From the NCBI GenBank assembly GCA_013399115.1, contig VXAA01000953.1, forward strand, positions 124,228 through 188,227: a stretch of DNA of 64,000 nucleotides, read 5' to 3'. Within the stretch, counting starts at the first letter, position 1; every line of letters starts with the position of its first letter. Position numbers and translations under genes: made by a program. Source of the DNA: Anseranas semipalmata (Eukaryota > Chordata > Aves > Anseriformes > Anseranatidae). The notes below the pieces were generated by a model. That model was given only the letters and a program-made list of their open reading frames with translations. It was not told the origin of the DNA and made no database searches. Of this stretch, positions 24,401 through 39,400 are shown in pieces.

Positions 24401-27400
24401 AGATGGACTAAGGCTTCCATACTGCATTGTTTTCTTTCCTCCTAATTTATGTTATAATTGAACCAGGTGCTCTTTCCTAAAAATCACAGTAGCAACCGCA
24501 GTTTTTCCCTTTTTCATTACAACTTCTACTGAAATTCTTACATCCTATAAATCACTTGGCAACGTTCTCCTAAGCATGCAAGCCTTTAAGATCTCCATGC
24601 ATATGGAAAAAAAACAAGCATGCATGACAGGACTCTTCTCACCAGAAGAGAGACTATATAGTAACCTACTACCTGCTTGAATCCTGCCAGGGCACAGATG
24701 GAGAGCTGCCTTTCACATGCAGAAGGAAGAGATAGAAAGCACCAAGTGCACAACTATTTTTGTGCCTGCCACAAAAAGAAGTGTAAGGAGCATCTCCTCC
24801 TTCACTTTCAGTTGTGGCAGTACACTGTGGAAGTCAGCGTAGTGTATCAATACAGACATCCGCTAAGAAGTCCTGAAGGAGACCCGAAACACCTGACCAC
24901 AGCTAAAGAGTATTTACAAGGACGAGAATAGGCCTGAAGTTGTAAGAATAACTTGTTTATTAAGAAAGAAAGAGAAAACATACACAAGAGGAAAAAAGTT
25001 TTCTGTCAATTAAAGACAATGTATCCATCAGTGAAAATACAGCGTGCCACTGGGCCACACTACTTAGGACTTAAATTTGTATGATACTGCTACGGGACAT
25101 GAAGCCTGAATACTGAACGGGCAAGAGATTAGCTTGCCTGTCTTGTCTGCTGGTCATACACAAGAAAAGCTGGTCTTTCACTTTAAGTTCAGGTGCCGTT
25201 CAATTAGCTTTGATAATATATACACACACACACACACTACTACAAATCACAGCAACATTACACCCTGCTTCTTCAGGAAAGTTTCCTGCACACAATGAGC
25301 AGCTCTTAAAGAAGAGAAACAACCCTCCTGCTTTTTTTTTTTTTTTTTTTTCTTCCCCCTTGGCTGCTGCAGAACATGGACTCTTGCTTTTTTATCTGTA
25401 AAAACTTATTATTCAAATTTCCATTTAAATTTTACAATATCCATTGATTCAAGCTAAAAGCAAACACACTAAGCTTCCCTCGCTTTCACAACAGATGAGA
25501 TTTAATACTTCAGTGTCTGATCTTAACCATTTAAAAGCAAACCACAGGAAGCAACTGCTCAGCAGTTAGAAGGATATCAACCCTTCTTGGAATCATTCAA
25601 TATTTAAGGATCAAAGAGACTCAGAATGAAACTCAGAGCTGGTGCAATTCCCTTCAGGACATAAGAAAGGCTCGATGCAGCACCACTATCCACAGATTAT
25701 CTGTTTTATCGCAACAATTTCACAACACACTGTGGGAGGCAGCACAAGGCACTTGGTGCATTTCAGTTATGGATGACACTTGAGTCACAGGGCAGGAAAC
25801 AAACAGGCAGACAGGAAGGAAATAGAGCATCCCAAAGCAAGGTAACTGGCCTTGCTGCAAGCAGAGTGGGAGATGCAAGTCTTCAGGCATGGTTTAAACA
25901 TGCAAAAAAAAAAAAAATTAGGACAAGAAATGTTGTGTGAAGAGGTAACAAGGAACACAATAGCAAGCAGATGAACATGAACAAAAAAAAAACATAATAA
26001 GCAGCTATTGGCATCTCAACAATGGAATAAATCAATTATTTTGGTTGAATCTAATGTCAGAAGTAAAACGGAGATCAAACTGGCCCAACAGACCCCTTCA
26101 GGAGTTACAGCTGAAAGCAATTGCACTGAAGTAGGTAAGTCATCCTCTTTAATGAAGTATTAATTTCTGAACTATATAGTCTGTTACTTTTTGATCCACT
26201 GGCAACAAGGTGTCATACTTCTTAAAGAAAACTACACATCTATATATTGTCACAGACTAATGACAGGAATCATTCTGCACTCTCTCCACTCTGTAAGTTA
26301 ACTTACTTCAGCAGCTCTAGGGTTTTGTGATCCAAGGCTAATCTGGGATTTCCAGTCAGGTCCAGCTCTTGCAGTTTTGGAGGCAGGTTCTCAGGCAATG
26401 CGATTTCACTCAGTTCATTGCAGCTTAGATCCACACACTGCAAAAGGAAAGCAGCCAAATAAGCAAGAGAATTCAGATGTCATTAAGATCAAATTGTGAT
26501 TAAATGTAGTAATGCACGTTTCATGAATAAGGGAGGCTGCAGCCAAGACCTAAGATCATTCATTTAAGTAAGTGGTTCTTCATATGGCATTTAGCCTTCT
26601 TCCCAGATGTCTGAGACACCTAGAAATATGTTCATCTTGTTTCCATTTCTGCCCAAGTGTAATTTTGCTTCAAAACAAGTAAGGTTCGCCTGCTCTTTGC
26701 AGAGAGAAAGATGGTCACTGTATTTTCAATAAGAGAGGAGGTATTAAAGGAAAAAATGTTACTGATGAGAACAGTTGCCAGTCTTTTAACAGGTAAAGGA
26801 AACAGACAAATGAGGTTAGGGATTCTAAGATGCTGTCATAGCAGTCCCTCCTCTGAAGTCTGTATAAGCCAGCATAAGTATGAACGCACTCAGGAATATA
26901 TTTACTAAAGGATATTAAAAATAAGCAGTTATGAATGCATAGGACAGGGAGGAGTAGAGGGAGGAAAAGGGAAGAAATATCAGAGCAGTTTTAAACATGG
27001 TTTTAATTTGTATCATCTTAGAAGGATTCATATTTAAATATGAAGTTGATAAAATAAGTAAAAAAAATTAAAGCTGAAGTCAATTTCTGAAAAAATGTGA
27101 TACTAAAACGGCAGAGAAACATGCTGGCTATCCACCAGCTAAGCACAAATTAGCTAGAACCAGTGCCCTAGAATGACAAAATCCCAAACCAAACATAGTT
27201 TAAGCTGCATATCCAGATGAAAGTCAGTACATAAAAACCTGACATTTTAGAACAAAACCAACTCTTCAAACCCTATTACAGGACCACAGGTGTAGTATGC
27301 ACCAAAAACAACAACAAAAAATTTTCTTTTTAGAGGACAGAGCAGATTGATATTTAACCGAGGACAGAAGAACTATTCGAGAAGAACTATCTTTCAGAAA

Positions 27401-30400
27401 GATAATTTCTTATTTTCAACCTGGGAAAAAAAAAAAGAGAGATTTCAAAACTAAAATCTAACACTATTAGATATATGCAATGCAGATAATGACCCGAATC
27501 TTGAATCCTGAGGTTGTCTGATATGGAGGCCTCATTATCTAGGAAGAACAAACTGCTGACATTATCTAAGCCTGATAAGGAAATCAGAATTTAAATCCAT
27601 CATGCAAACTAAATAGCAGACAGCTTAACAGAAGAGTTATTCTGGTGAGCTTTTTTCTTCTGCACTACTCCTTGCTGCTTCCAGAGAGGCAGTAATTACT
27701 TCTCAGATTAACGAAGCTAAACAGCAGGCCTTGCTGCATTCAACACCCCCATGCCATTGCAAATTTGATGGAAGAGAATGCTGGAATAAGGAGTACAAAA
27801 TCAGTAAAATCATCTCTCATTGTTCTCAGCAGATGCCCAATATGCTAAAGGTAGCAACAGTCTAGAGCAGATGCCTTGGTCCCTAGGTACCAGCGAATAC
27901 AGTTTATTCATTAGGTTAGAATTTCTCAGATTTGATTTGTACTGCTCGAAGAACAGGTTAGCAGGGACTTTCTGCATATCTACGTTAAATTTAGTCCTTA
28001 TTCTACTCCCCAGGCAAGCAGGAAAGCAGATTTCCTAACTGATCCCCATTTCCTCATGCGTCATTTTAATGCGAGCTGGTTAGCCCCACCCGTGCAGCAC
28101 CAGAAGAACAACAACTGCAGCCGCATACAGGACGCTGCACTGGGACAGGCCAGGTGGTGGACAGGGTTTAGTATTCAGCATTTGCTTACACTGCATTTAC
28201 AGCTTTGCAACTGTCCTGTCCGTAGCTGACAGGGGCTTGAGTTATCTCCGGTTGTGACTGAAGGTGGGCATACCAAAACTCATCTAACTAGCAGAAAAAC
28301 TATCAAAGATTGGGAGTTTCATCTTTAAGATGCTACTGCTACCAAATCTTCCTGGTTCACTTTGTAACCTTAATGGTCTTTTAACATACAAGAATGCAAA
28401 CAAAATGGTAGTTTTTTCAAAATGTATTTTTAGGAAAAAAAAAAAAGATGTATTATACAACGTATCTCAGGGACATCAGCTGGGCTTTTTAATGCAGAGA
28501 ACACCACGAAACTCCTGTAGCCTTAACCGTAGTGTATAAAGTCAGCTTAGACAACTCTATCACTAAAATGACCTTGTGTTTGGAAATTCTGAAGTTACTG
28601 TAAGTACAAAAGCATCATCTTTTATATTAGCTTTCCCTCTGAAATTATTTCAGACAACACAGTAACCGCCCCTACTAACTGTTCCAGTATCACTGACTCA
28701 AAAAATGTAATATGTCAACTTCTCAGGCTAATTAAATACAAAAGCAGAGCAGCCATTACCTCAGGTAACAGTTTCCCAAGAAGGTTAGAGTATTTGAATG
28801 CCACCTCAATTAAGATTAACCATTAAGTATGACAATCACAGACATAACATGAGACTATACAGCTTGTGCTTCGCCGCAAGCAAGCTTATTTCACCGAACT
28901 GTCAAACCCATACTCAAACTCCAATTTCCTACCTTGCTTTGGCACACTTTGAATGCTCTCAAACACCTTAGGAAGAGCTCCAGTTGAGCTAAGTAAGGGA
29001 TACAGCCAGGCAGCACAAGCTCAAGCTTCAAACCCTGAACCCAGAGAAATCACCAGGAGGCCAGAAGAACTCCTGTGCCCACCCAGGCTACAGCACAGGT
29101 ATCTGGCAACTGTATGAACTCGTTTCACCTAAGTCAAAACCAGAGGCGAGTATTGACTAGGCATTTTCTTTCCACAAAGGTGAAGCACCGCACCTCTCAG
29201 ATGAAGGCACACATGCTATTCCTGCGGTCATAAAACAGTTAATGACATCCATGCCTCTTTCTGTTGCTGGAGAGAACTAAATAACCATAGGGAACCACCA
29301 GGAAGAAAAACCACCAGGTCTTCCATGAGCGTTTTTCTGCTCAGCTTTGTAGCAGAGTAGCACTCTAAATACTGCTGCTTCTATAAAACATTCAGCTATC
29401 CCCAAAATGTGTGTTGTTTATTCCCTATCAACACGTTTACATTATCCTCCTTTTTTTTGGTTAAAAATGCTCTCATACTTTTAAAGAAATGTTTACTGTG
29501 CAGAGCCTTACTCCCCCACCCCAATTCTTCCTCTAAGAAGAAAAGCTTTACTTCTAATTGATTCTAAATGGCCCTCAGTTTCCTCTGGCCATTGTTCCAA
29601 AGAGGGAGGAGTATTCACAAATCCACAAGTTTGTTTGAGATTTCCTGGCTAAAACCACAAAGCTCATCTTCACGTCTACTCACTGTCCAAAAAAATTATT
29701 CCTCCTGCTGCTCTGCATGACCCTAAACACTGAAGCACACAGAGCAGTCTGGGAACTTAGCCTTTTGACTCTGCAGTGCGCACGAAGGACACACAAGTTG
29801 TTTCGATCCCGTGAATAGGTAATCAGTTCTCAAACTCAGGGAATGACAGATAATTTTTTCAATTGTACCACAAGATTCGTACACTATGAATTAACCATCT
29901 CCCAGCTCTAAGCAGCGGAAATAGCATGCAATCCGAAATATTCTGCGTTGTGGCCAGGAGGGAAGCAAACTTAATTTACAAAAGGTAAGCAGTAGTGCTC
30001 TTCAGCATGGCCAAGCAAAGAATGTGTTCCACAAAAAAGAACCATCAGGAAAAGTTCAGAATTATTTCTGCTAACACACACAAGAGATTGTTTAAGCATT
30101 CCTCCAGTTGTGCAAAATATGACTGCAATTAGGAAAACTGAAGTAGCTTGCCTAATTACTCAAATCCTGTACTCCTGGAATTTATCTCTGTCCTCAGGAC
30201 CTATCCTATTTTGCAGTTTCAGCGGTTTTTAAACACCTGCTGTAAACAAAGCCCATTCCTACAGAATTAACTAACTGACAAGGCAGCAAGTGTTAATTAT
30301 GTATAGCTCTTGGCAAATGTTTAAGTCGTATCATAACAGACTGTCACAGGAAGACAATTAACACTTATTTGGCAGAGAAGACGGGATGTGGTGAAGGTGA

Positions 30401-33400
30401 GTGTAAAATCAAATTTTGAGAATCTTCTTCCCTTCCACTATGAGGCAGCACAGGGGTGAATGTTTTACATATGACCTCAGACAAAAAAGCAGCTGTCAGA
30501 TCTCCACGATTTTTGAGGATCTACTATCCCGTAGCAATGAAAGACCTGAGGGTAGAATAGAATTGGTAAAGTCTGCATTATTATTGCATCTTCCACGGCA
30601 CACTCACGCCTTACCTTTATTTCAGAAAGCTGCATGACTTCTGGGAAGACTTCGATGCAGTTGGAATGAGCAATTACAGTATGCATGCGTCTACAGTTCA
30701 TGATGGTTGTTGGAATGGCTTTCAGTTTGTTCCCACTAATATCAATTTCCTCCAACTCTTCCAGCTTGGCCATTTTGCTGTAAAAACAAGAGTTTGGGAA
30801 TTTTGCTGCTAATACATATGCATATTTTATTTCAAAGTGGTGGTAAGAGCAGTGGTTTTCATGATTTTAAGAAAATAAAATGGCAGGCTTTGGCCCTTGT
30901 TCACAGTAGTGCCTGTCACCTCTCCTCCCATCAGATGCTATCAGTTGTACAACCAAATCTGTGCTTCTTCTGCCAATTTTTGTTAATGCTACTTTTGAAG
31001 TGACTTATTTTGCTTACATTCCTTCTGCTCACCAGCTCACTTTCACTCTTTTTCCTCCTTTCTTCCCCTTTCTTTCAGACCTAGCTTTTCACTTCATCCC
31101 AGATTTTCCCCTCCATCTTATGGCATCCTGCTCAGCCCCACCCCATTATCCATCTCCCTCCCTCCCCCTTGCCGCTGAAGCCCAGTCGCTCAGAACATCA
31201 CACAAGGACAGAGATGTCTCTGCCTTTATTTATTGGCATCCCCTTTCCAAGGTTGTACCCCATCAGCTTTACAGCACATCTTACACTTGAAAGATTTCTG
31301 ATTAAAACAGAGTGAATTGAAAGTACAGTAGTTCATCTAAATTGCTGCCAAGGGACAATCTCCTTCGGGAGTGAGAGGATTTTTTCCCAGTGCAGTTTAG
31401 TCCACTGCCAAAGGACATTTTCAGACTGTTGTACTTACAAATCTCCTGTAAGGAGAAGCCCACCAGGTGTGAGCAAAGTGACCAAACTGGGGAAAACAGA
31501 AGACCTCCTTGCTTGACTACAAAAGCATGCTGCAGTCGTGCCAAATTACTCTAGCTGAAAAGAATCCCAAGTGCAATCAAAACGCACAAACTAACACTGT
31601 GTAATGCAAGAGAGGGTAGCAACGTGCAACAGGGCATAGCAGATGAATCCACCCACTGCAATATCACTACATTCTGAATACACCCTGTGCCACCAGATTT
31701 CTGGGTAACTTGGTTCTTGCGATGAAAAAAAAAAAATCCCGATGCCCACCGGTGGGCCAGTGGCAGTAAAACCAGTTACCTACCTTGCAGGGAAGCTCTG
31801 TAGGCGATTGTAGGCCATGTGCAAGATTTTCAGGTGTGGATGGCCTGTTAACAAGGGTACACATTTATCCGTGAGGTTGTTATTGGTCAAATACAACTCC
31901 TGTAAGATGCTATGGGTCTCTTCAGAAAGAGTGGCTGGAGGAAGCATTTCCAGTTTGTTGGCAGAGGCATTAAGAAATCTCAGGCTGCAAAGAAAAGTTG
32001 CATTAGGGAGTTCAGTGAAACATCCAGCAGGTTTTGTCTAAAAGTATAAATAAAATTTCTATTTATAAGTTCAGATAGTTATAAAATAAAGGTCAAAAGC
32101 AACAGGTGCACAACAATGGACAGAAAGACCAGAAGTCTAGTATTATATGAACAAAACTCCTGATCCTATTTTTAAATGAACCCATTTATATAAACAAAAT
32201 GTCAGTAAAATAAGTATGTCAAAATGCCTCTATCCCTTTATCAAAACCTCAGTACTGCCAACATTACTACAGATGTACCTACAGCTAAGAGCAATAACAA
32301 ACCACATCATTTCCATATTCGTTCCACGTAAAAACGAATTCCGAACTCATCATCAATGAACCACGAGAGCATAGCTGCCCTTCAAGTGACTAAAAAAAGT
32401 CATTGGTAAAAAAAAGCCAGCCAATTTTTCAGTATTTTAAATACTGGCTAGGATACAGGGAGTTTTAGTCTTTGTTTTAACCTGCAGGCCTGAAAGCATC
32501 TTCAGAATATGAAAAAGTTTTCTTTGAATATTTGGACAACTAAAGTCACACACACAAAAAAACATACCCTGAGATGCAAGCAGTAATTTACCTCTTAGGC
32601 TTTAAAGAGAAACAGAGCCAATATTCAATTAAATTAAAAAAGTTGGATGTTTGCTGATCTATGCAGTAAGCAAGCCAGATCTTTATGTAGTTCCTGAGTG
32701 CCCTTCCCCTAGCAGAAGCCCTTGTCAATACTTTCTGCAATTCCACTACAAGCAGCAAGGGCTGAAGAAGCATAGAAATGAAGTTATTCTTTGTCCCTGA
32801 GAGGATCCTTTCCGGGGGGGAACAAGACCTGCTGAAGAATAGGCACTGCCCACTCTTGCCAGTGATGTTCTGCACACAGACAATTCACATTCCTTTAGAG
32901 GAGTTTCGTGACTGCAGCAGCACTGGAAGGATACATGCTGTTGGCATCTCGAGGGCTAGAATTCACACAGGCAATTCCAAAGAAATGGAAAAATAAGGCC
33001 ATTTAGCCTTTAGTAACCAACTCTGGCATGACCATGCCTTTTCAAGAGAAATAAGACCTCTCTCTTCCTTCCTCCCCTTTTCAGAAAAGGCTGCCTTAGA
33101 GAACTTGTGATACAGAAGCAAGTGTGTGCCTGCCAGTCTGCAGTGACCGCCTTCAAACCAGGCTGCACTGCTCCTACCAACTAATAGGAAATGGCAGCTG
33201 CAACAGTCACAACAGTTGCATTCAAGAAACAAGACTCAGAAATGAGCTGGCTGAAGCCTATAAAGCCAGTGATCAGGACACAAAAGGTATGCGCATTTGT
33301 GTCATCGATCTTAAGAGAAAGTTATAAAATATTGATAGCTCTCTCCCGCTTCACCTAGGTGCGCAGGAATTCACACTGACCTTTGAGGTCTATTAATGAA

Positions 33401-36400
33401 TGAGATGGATTTGCATGAGTTGCAGCTGGTTGAAACTTGCTCAGCAGCAAATAAGGGTCAGACATGCTACAGGGAAGTCACGTGGAATGTCAAAGGATTT
33501 AAAAATATTTCCATTAGAAGCAAAAATCTCTCGGCACTGCACAGAACTGAAACTAGGTTAGCTGTTTTACACAGACAGAGGAGTCCACTACTGAGAAACA
33601 GTTTAATCCTGAGGCTCATTCATTATTCACAAGGGTGGTGAAACTCCAAAGGAGGAGGGGAGGAGAGGGAGGATTAATACAGAGAAGGGAATAAGCATTT
33701 GAAAGGGTTTTTAACATTATTTACTTATTCTAAAAAGATGCTGCTCAATTTTGCCCTTTAGGTATAAACTAAAAATGTATTAAGCTCATTTAAAGTTGGA
33801 TTATTAAACTAAGCATACCACATCAACGGTTCCTGTATTTAATTAAACACCAGCAAGCACACCTATTGCTAGTATAGACAACTATTACTTGGGCAACTTC
33901 ATTCTAATATCCACAATAATCTTTTCTCTCTCCACGAAGAAGGTACTTCCATTAACATTAAAGCCATGGTACCTTTTGTACTGCTCATAGTACAAAATGG
34001 TCATCTTCAGCTCAGTCTGGAAAGGTTTAAGTAATAAAAAGGTTTAAGGCTGCAAGGAAGAATGACCTTTCACAGGAATATGACAGGGATGATGAGGTAG
34101 TGGCAAAACACCTCTCAAGAAGAGGCATCTTCCACTTGAAGAGGAATCTGTATTTTACTTATGTTCCTCCAGGCTGCAGCAGCATAACCTGCAGCGGTTC
34201 ATTTCTTTTAATTACCAAACGGAGCCAAACAGATAACCTACAGAGCATCCTATGGCTATGAAGTTCTTAATGCACAGAAGAATTTAAGTTTACTGAAATA
34301 CAGCTAGTCCAAAACACAGCTAAAAGCTTCAAGAAAATGTACATTGTTGTGATAATGCTGCAATTGATGCAATCTACTATACAGAAGTCATACTCGATTC
34401 AAAAGAGAAATTAATCAAAAAGCGTTGTTTCTAATAAATGTTCAACATTGGTGGAATATAACAAGGAATCTCAAGCTGTTCCTTCACTGACATTAAAAGT
34501 GGTTGAAATTTGCATATTCCTGCCAAGAATAGGTTTTGAACACACATTTTCCAATGGGGAAAGCACAGGGGAGAGTTGTTGCCCTGCATCCTTCCGCCTC
34601 CCCCCCTTTTGCCAAATCTTCCAGAGAGTGCTAGGACAACACTGGAAATAAATCCCCAGCATCCTGACCTACTGTTCAGTGCCTTGATGTGAACGGCGTT
34701 TAGGTGGCTAGCAAAATCTTGCCAACAGCCCAGGACGGGAACCCTACGGTAGCAGAGCATCTCACCTTCACCACACCTAACAAACACCTCCATGGGCACG
34801 CTCAGAGCCGCATAGCACTCAGCATTCAGGTTAGTCACATAATAATCTCCATCTGTAGCTTAATTCTAATGATGTCAGTTGTCTTTTTAGAAAAGAGTAT
34901 GCTGCTTATTTACATGTTCCTTTTGACCAGCTGTTACATTAAAATGGTAAAAAACATTCTCTGAAGATGCTTCTTTCAAGATATTCTCTGGATTAAAAGA
35001 GACACCATTCTTTGGGCATGGAACAGAATGAACTAGCAGACTGCTACTCCATAAAGCTTTGTTGATTCTGTGCTAGATTCTTCTGTCCAAAAAAATCTGT
35101 ACTTGCCCATCAGTTTTTCCCTCACACTGATTTAATACAGAAGTCCTCCATCGGGTTATTTCCACTCCCGTTTCTCCATCCTTATGCACTGTGCCAGCCA
35201 CTAGCTTAGAAGGCACATCTCACGAATGCCCTCTGGAGGAGAGGAAATTTACTTGGGCACAACTGTTCCCACCTCTCTTGTGCACGGACCTTAACTGATT
35301 CATGTTCCTTGAAGATATCCCACTCCTATTGCTTATCAGATGGAAGCAGAATGTCAACTATTAAAGCTCAGTCCAAAATTAATTGTTTCCCCTTCCAATT
35401 CCACCCACACACTATACACAAGCTCATCAAAGAAGTACAGCATCACTACAAAAACCTGAATTCGGCAGCCCGCACACATACCAGAGTATAACATAGCGAT
35501 GGGAGCATGAATTAACAAGTACCAGAAGAGTGTCAGGGATTAAGAAGGAGAGACAGGCATTGGCAGGGAGATGCCAGAATTCTTCAGCTTTGACAAGGTG
35601 CAAATTCTCCTCTGGGGTAATAACATAAACATTGAACTCTGGCTGGAATAAGTCACCTTCAGTTTTATGGGGTATTAAAGTAAAACCCCTTGCTAGATTT
35701 AACTTCTCCAAGAGAAAATAAAGACTGTCCCAAAGAATACACTAGAATCAAGGGCACGGATCTAATTCAACAAAACAGACCTAATATGCATGCAGCATTC
35801 ACATGCCTTCCCTGTTTAAATCCAGAGGATTCTGAACTGAATTTGAACTTCTAAAAGCAGAGGAAGAAAGTCTGCTGGAAACTGCAGAAGGTTTATTTTT
35901 TTTTCTTTAACACTGACATTTACCTCTAGCATACACAAAGGCTAAATATAGACAATTGTTAGAACTCACTTATATAGCATCTCCCAATTCCTCACTATTT
36001 TCTGAGGTAGCTTGGCAAACTTGGCTTGCTGGTAAGACACAGCCACCACTGGAAAAATTTAAGTACTCCAAAATGCTTAGGAATGTTCAACGTTAGTAAG
36101 AGCAACACAAACAACTGTATCCAATGACAAGGCAGCAGCAAGTCAAAACCACTGAGCTTAGCTTGAAAGTATTGATAAACGTTGGAAAGAATATTGCAGC
36201 TGTAAAATAAAATATGCAGAGAAATCAAGATCTCCAGTTTGGCCTGTGCCCCAAGATCTCCATCAGCACAGAGCAATCAAAACACAAAATTTCTTCTTCA
36301 ATCCCTTCTGCAGAAAGATGCCCTCAATTTCTGATCAGATAATCCTAAAATAATTTAGGTTTGCGGTAGCAGGTGCGTGAGGAAGAAACCTGTAGGATAG

Positions 36401-39400
36401 GTGCGTCTGGGGGGAAAAAACATCAAGAAAGTTTTTCCAACCCATGCAAAGGAGGTATTTCTGCTCCTTAAAAAAAAAAAAAAAAAAAAAAAAGATGGAA
36501 ATTCAAGTGAATTCCCTTCCCGCTGATGAACTGCCAAAAAAAATCCACTTGCCTGCTGTTGCCACCTCAGCTCTTACTTTCTAACCTATCTTCAGTGTTT
36601 CACTAACTGAGACTTCCCCAGTTTCTACTACATATGCTTGCAAACCCTAACCTACCAGCAACGAAATAAATGCAGCTAAGAATTTCTGCAACAAAAGTAT
36701 GTGCAAACACTCTTTGCATTCATTTGAATTTGTTTCCTCTCTCATTTTCGTTGCATCCATGATACGTATGAGTACCTGCATAAAAAGGCAGCAGCTAGAG
36801 TGGGTGGAAATGGCAAATATCAACCAAGTTTAACTGGATCACCTTCCAGAACTCCAGCAAAAAAAAAAAAAATTGGATCAAAAACAACAACAAAATCAAA
36901 ACAGATAGGAACAGCTGAAGAAAGCTGAAAACAAGAATTGTGCAGAAAAGAGCCTAGAGAATGGGCTGACACTGGCTGGCCACTGCCTGACACTACAAAC
37001 CAACAGAAAACTCAAGATTTAAGCCGGGCAGATCACAGTTACACATCCTTACCATATAACTGCTTTAAATAATCCAGTGGCTTTTTTAAGGGTCCAACTA
37101 TAGCTCCAACATTCATACTGATTGAAAGGAAGCTTAGACAAGAGGCAAACCCTCGACCTTCATCACCGTCTCTCCATTTTTAAACCCTACCTGACCCCCT
37201 GCCACTGTTTTTCCACTAAACTTGGCGAAAGCTCTTAAATGCCTGCCCATCTTATCTGAAGAACATTTTGTAGAACTGCTTTCATGGCATTAAACCGTAG
37301 TTTGCTGCAAGCTGGTCGAGGAAGGCAGCAAAAAGTCCGTATGGGAACTAGACAGAGTGGGAAAGGCATCTGCCATCACACCAAATGAAGCAGGGAGGGG
37401 AAATGAAAGGTTGCAGGTTAAGGTTAAGGTTAAAAAGGTTAAGGACTCTGCTTGGGTGTTTTTCCCATCAGCTAGAGCACTTGCATGAGTTCTCTATTTT
37501 TGCAGCATCTGGTAATGAAAAATGAACAGATTATCTGGCTGTCTCTGTGGCGCTCATCTTGCCAAGAAAATCTCCACCCAACATGAGAAATCCTTGCTAA
37601 CATGATCAAGATGTGCATTCTTTCAGTGGAATAAACAGAACCAAGTTCGGTCTTGGTCAGAGCAATGTTTCATAAGAAAGTCCTCGATTTCTTCTCAAAT
37701 AACAGTTTAAAATAGAAAATAAATAAATAACAGACCAACAAAATAACTGTGAATTATACTCTTCATCAGAGAATCAAACTTTTAATTGGTTTTGAAGGAT
37801 TAAGGGAGAAAACTGATGTCCACAGATTTTATGAAGAGAACAGAGGTTTTTCAGTATTTTCTCCTTTTTTTGTTGGTGAAAGTGATATTCCCTCTACGCG
37901 CACCAATGCTCTGATTTCCCTGCCTTTCTCAGGTCTTCTAGATGTCAAAGCCCCCCAGTGCTTGTGCTGACATTTGCCCAAGGCACTTCAGAGCCACTTA
38001 GTCAAATATTCAGGATTGAGACGGAGAAAGCGTTTATAATTCACAGCATGAGACTTCATATTGAGACAAGGTATCATCTGTCAACTGCATAGACCTGAAT
38101 ACCTTTCCCCAAAAAATAAACTAATCTTTTCATGCTGCAGAAGACAAGTCGTTCTATGGAGTGATAAGGGTTCTGTAAAGTGATTTGTCCAACATTACGC
38201 GCTGGGAAAAGATCATGGCAGACTGCTCAGGGAACCCAGTTCTCTTGACATGTCTGGCAGCACAGATTGTGCTTCCCAGGGAATGCTTTGAGAAGAGAAA
38301 CATTTTACCTTTTCTGAAAAACAAACAAACAACCCCCCTAAACACCTTACCTTGGCCCAGACCCATAGCTGCTGACAGATGCAAACATTTGAAAGCAAAG
38401 TGAAGGGAAAGATGTTTGCTGCAAAAACTCTTTCCCTGTGGATTAATCTGCTCTGGTATTTTCCTTCATGGGCACCACTTTCGCAGCAGTAATAGGAGAA
38501 CCAGCATGGACAAACCATTTTTTAAGCCAAGTCTTCTAAAGCAGTAATGGGGCAGGCAACATGGGAAAGCCCCACAAGCTAACTGCTCCTATTACTATCA
38601 CAAACGAGGGAGGCTGCAGTGGTGATCAAATGCCAGAATGGGTGAGCTCTATTCATCTCCAGCTTTGTTAAATACCTGTAGAAAAGTTTAAAAACACATT
38701 CCCTGTGCTGCTTGAAAGCTGCATAACGTCAAAGCTGCAGATGGGAAAAATCTCCAAGTCTGAATCAGCCATTTCACATGCTATTCAATGTAGTTTTTAG
38801 ATTCTACCTCTTTTCAGCACACATTTAGCCAGCTTCTGAAAAAGTCTAGCCCCAATTCTAGTTTTAGCCTGTGCTTGTTCCTTTTGGCATCACAATAAAA
38901 AAGAAAAAAAAAAGAAAAGCTGTCTACAATTCTGTAGCTCAGTTTAAAAAGGTGAGTTGCAGCACAAAAAGTTTTATCCAGGTTCTCTCTCTCCGGCAGA
39001 ATTGCACTCATCTACTTTCTAGTAAATAAAATTCAAGAATTATTGCTCTCTTTGCTTTCTGAGATGCCAGTAACTTTCTGAATCTTAAAGGTTTCTTTCC
39101 TTTCCAAGTTGACAGGAATTTCAACTTGCGAACTGTAAATATGATTATTTTATTTTAAATTGAACTTATTTTGCAACCTTCAATAAAAAACTTTTACAAG
39201 GTTTCTTTTCTGAAGTTCATACGATCGCTAATGTACAAGAGTTTGAAAAGTTATCCACAAGACAACTGCAGCTGCTGGTGTGAAACATCTTTCCCATACG
39301 AATAGGCTATGAATTTTACCACATTTAAACAGAAATGTAACAGGTAACTGCAATTATTACAGCAGCAGCATTGCTAAGTTTCATTGTTTTGAGTGCACTT

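Noticed and set aside
37416..37446. Telomere-like GGTTAA array
   Set aside because: The unit is GGTTAA, not the vertebrate TTAGGG, and there are only about three to four imperfect units.
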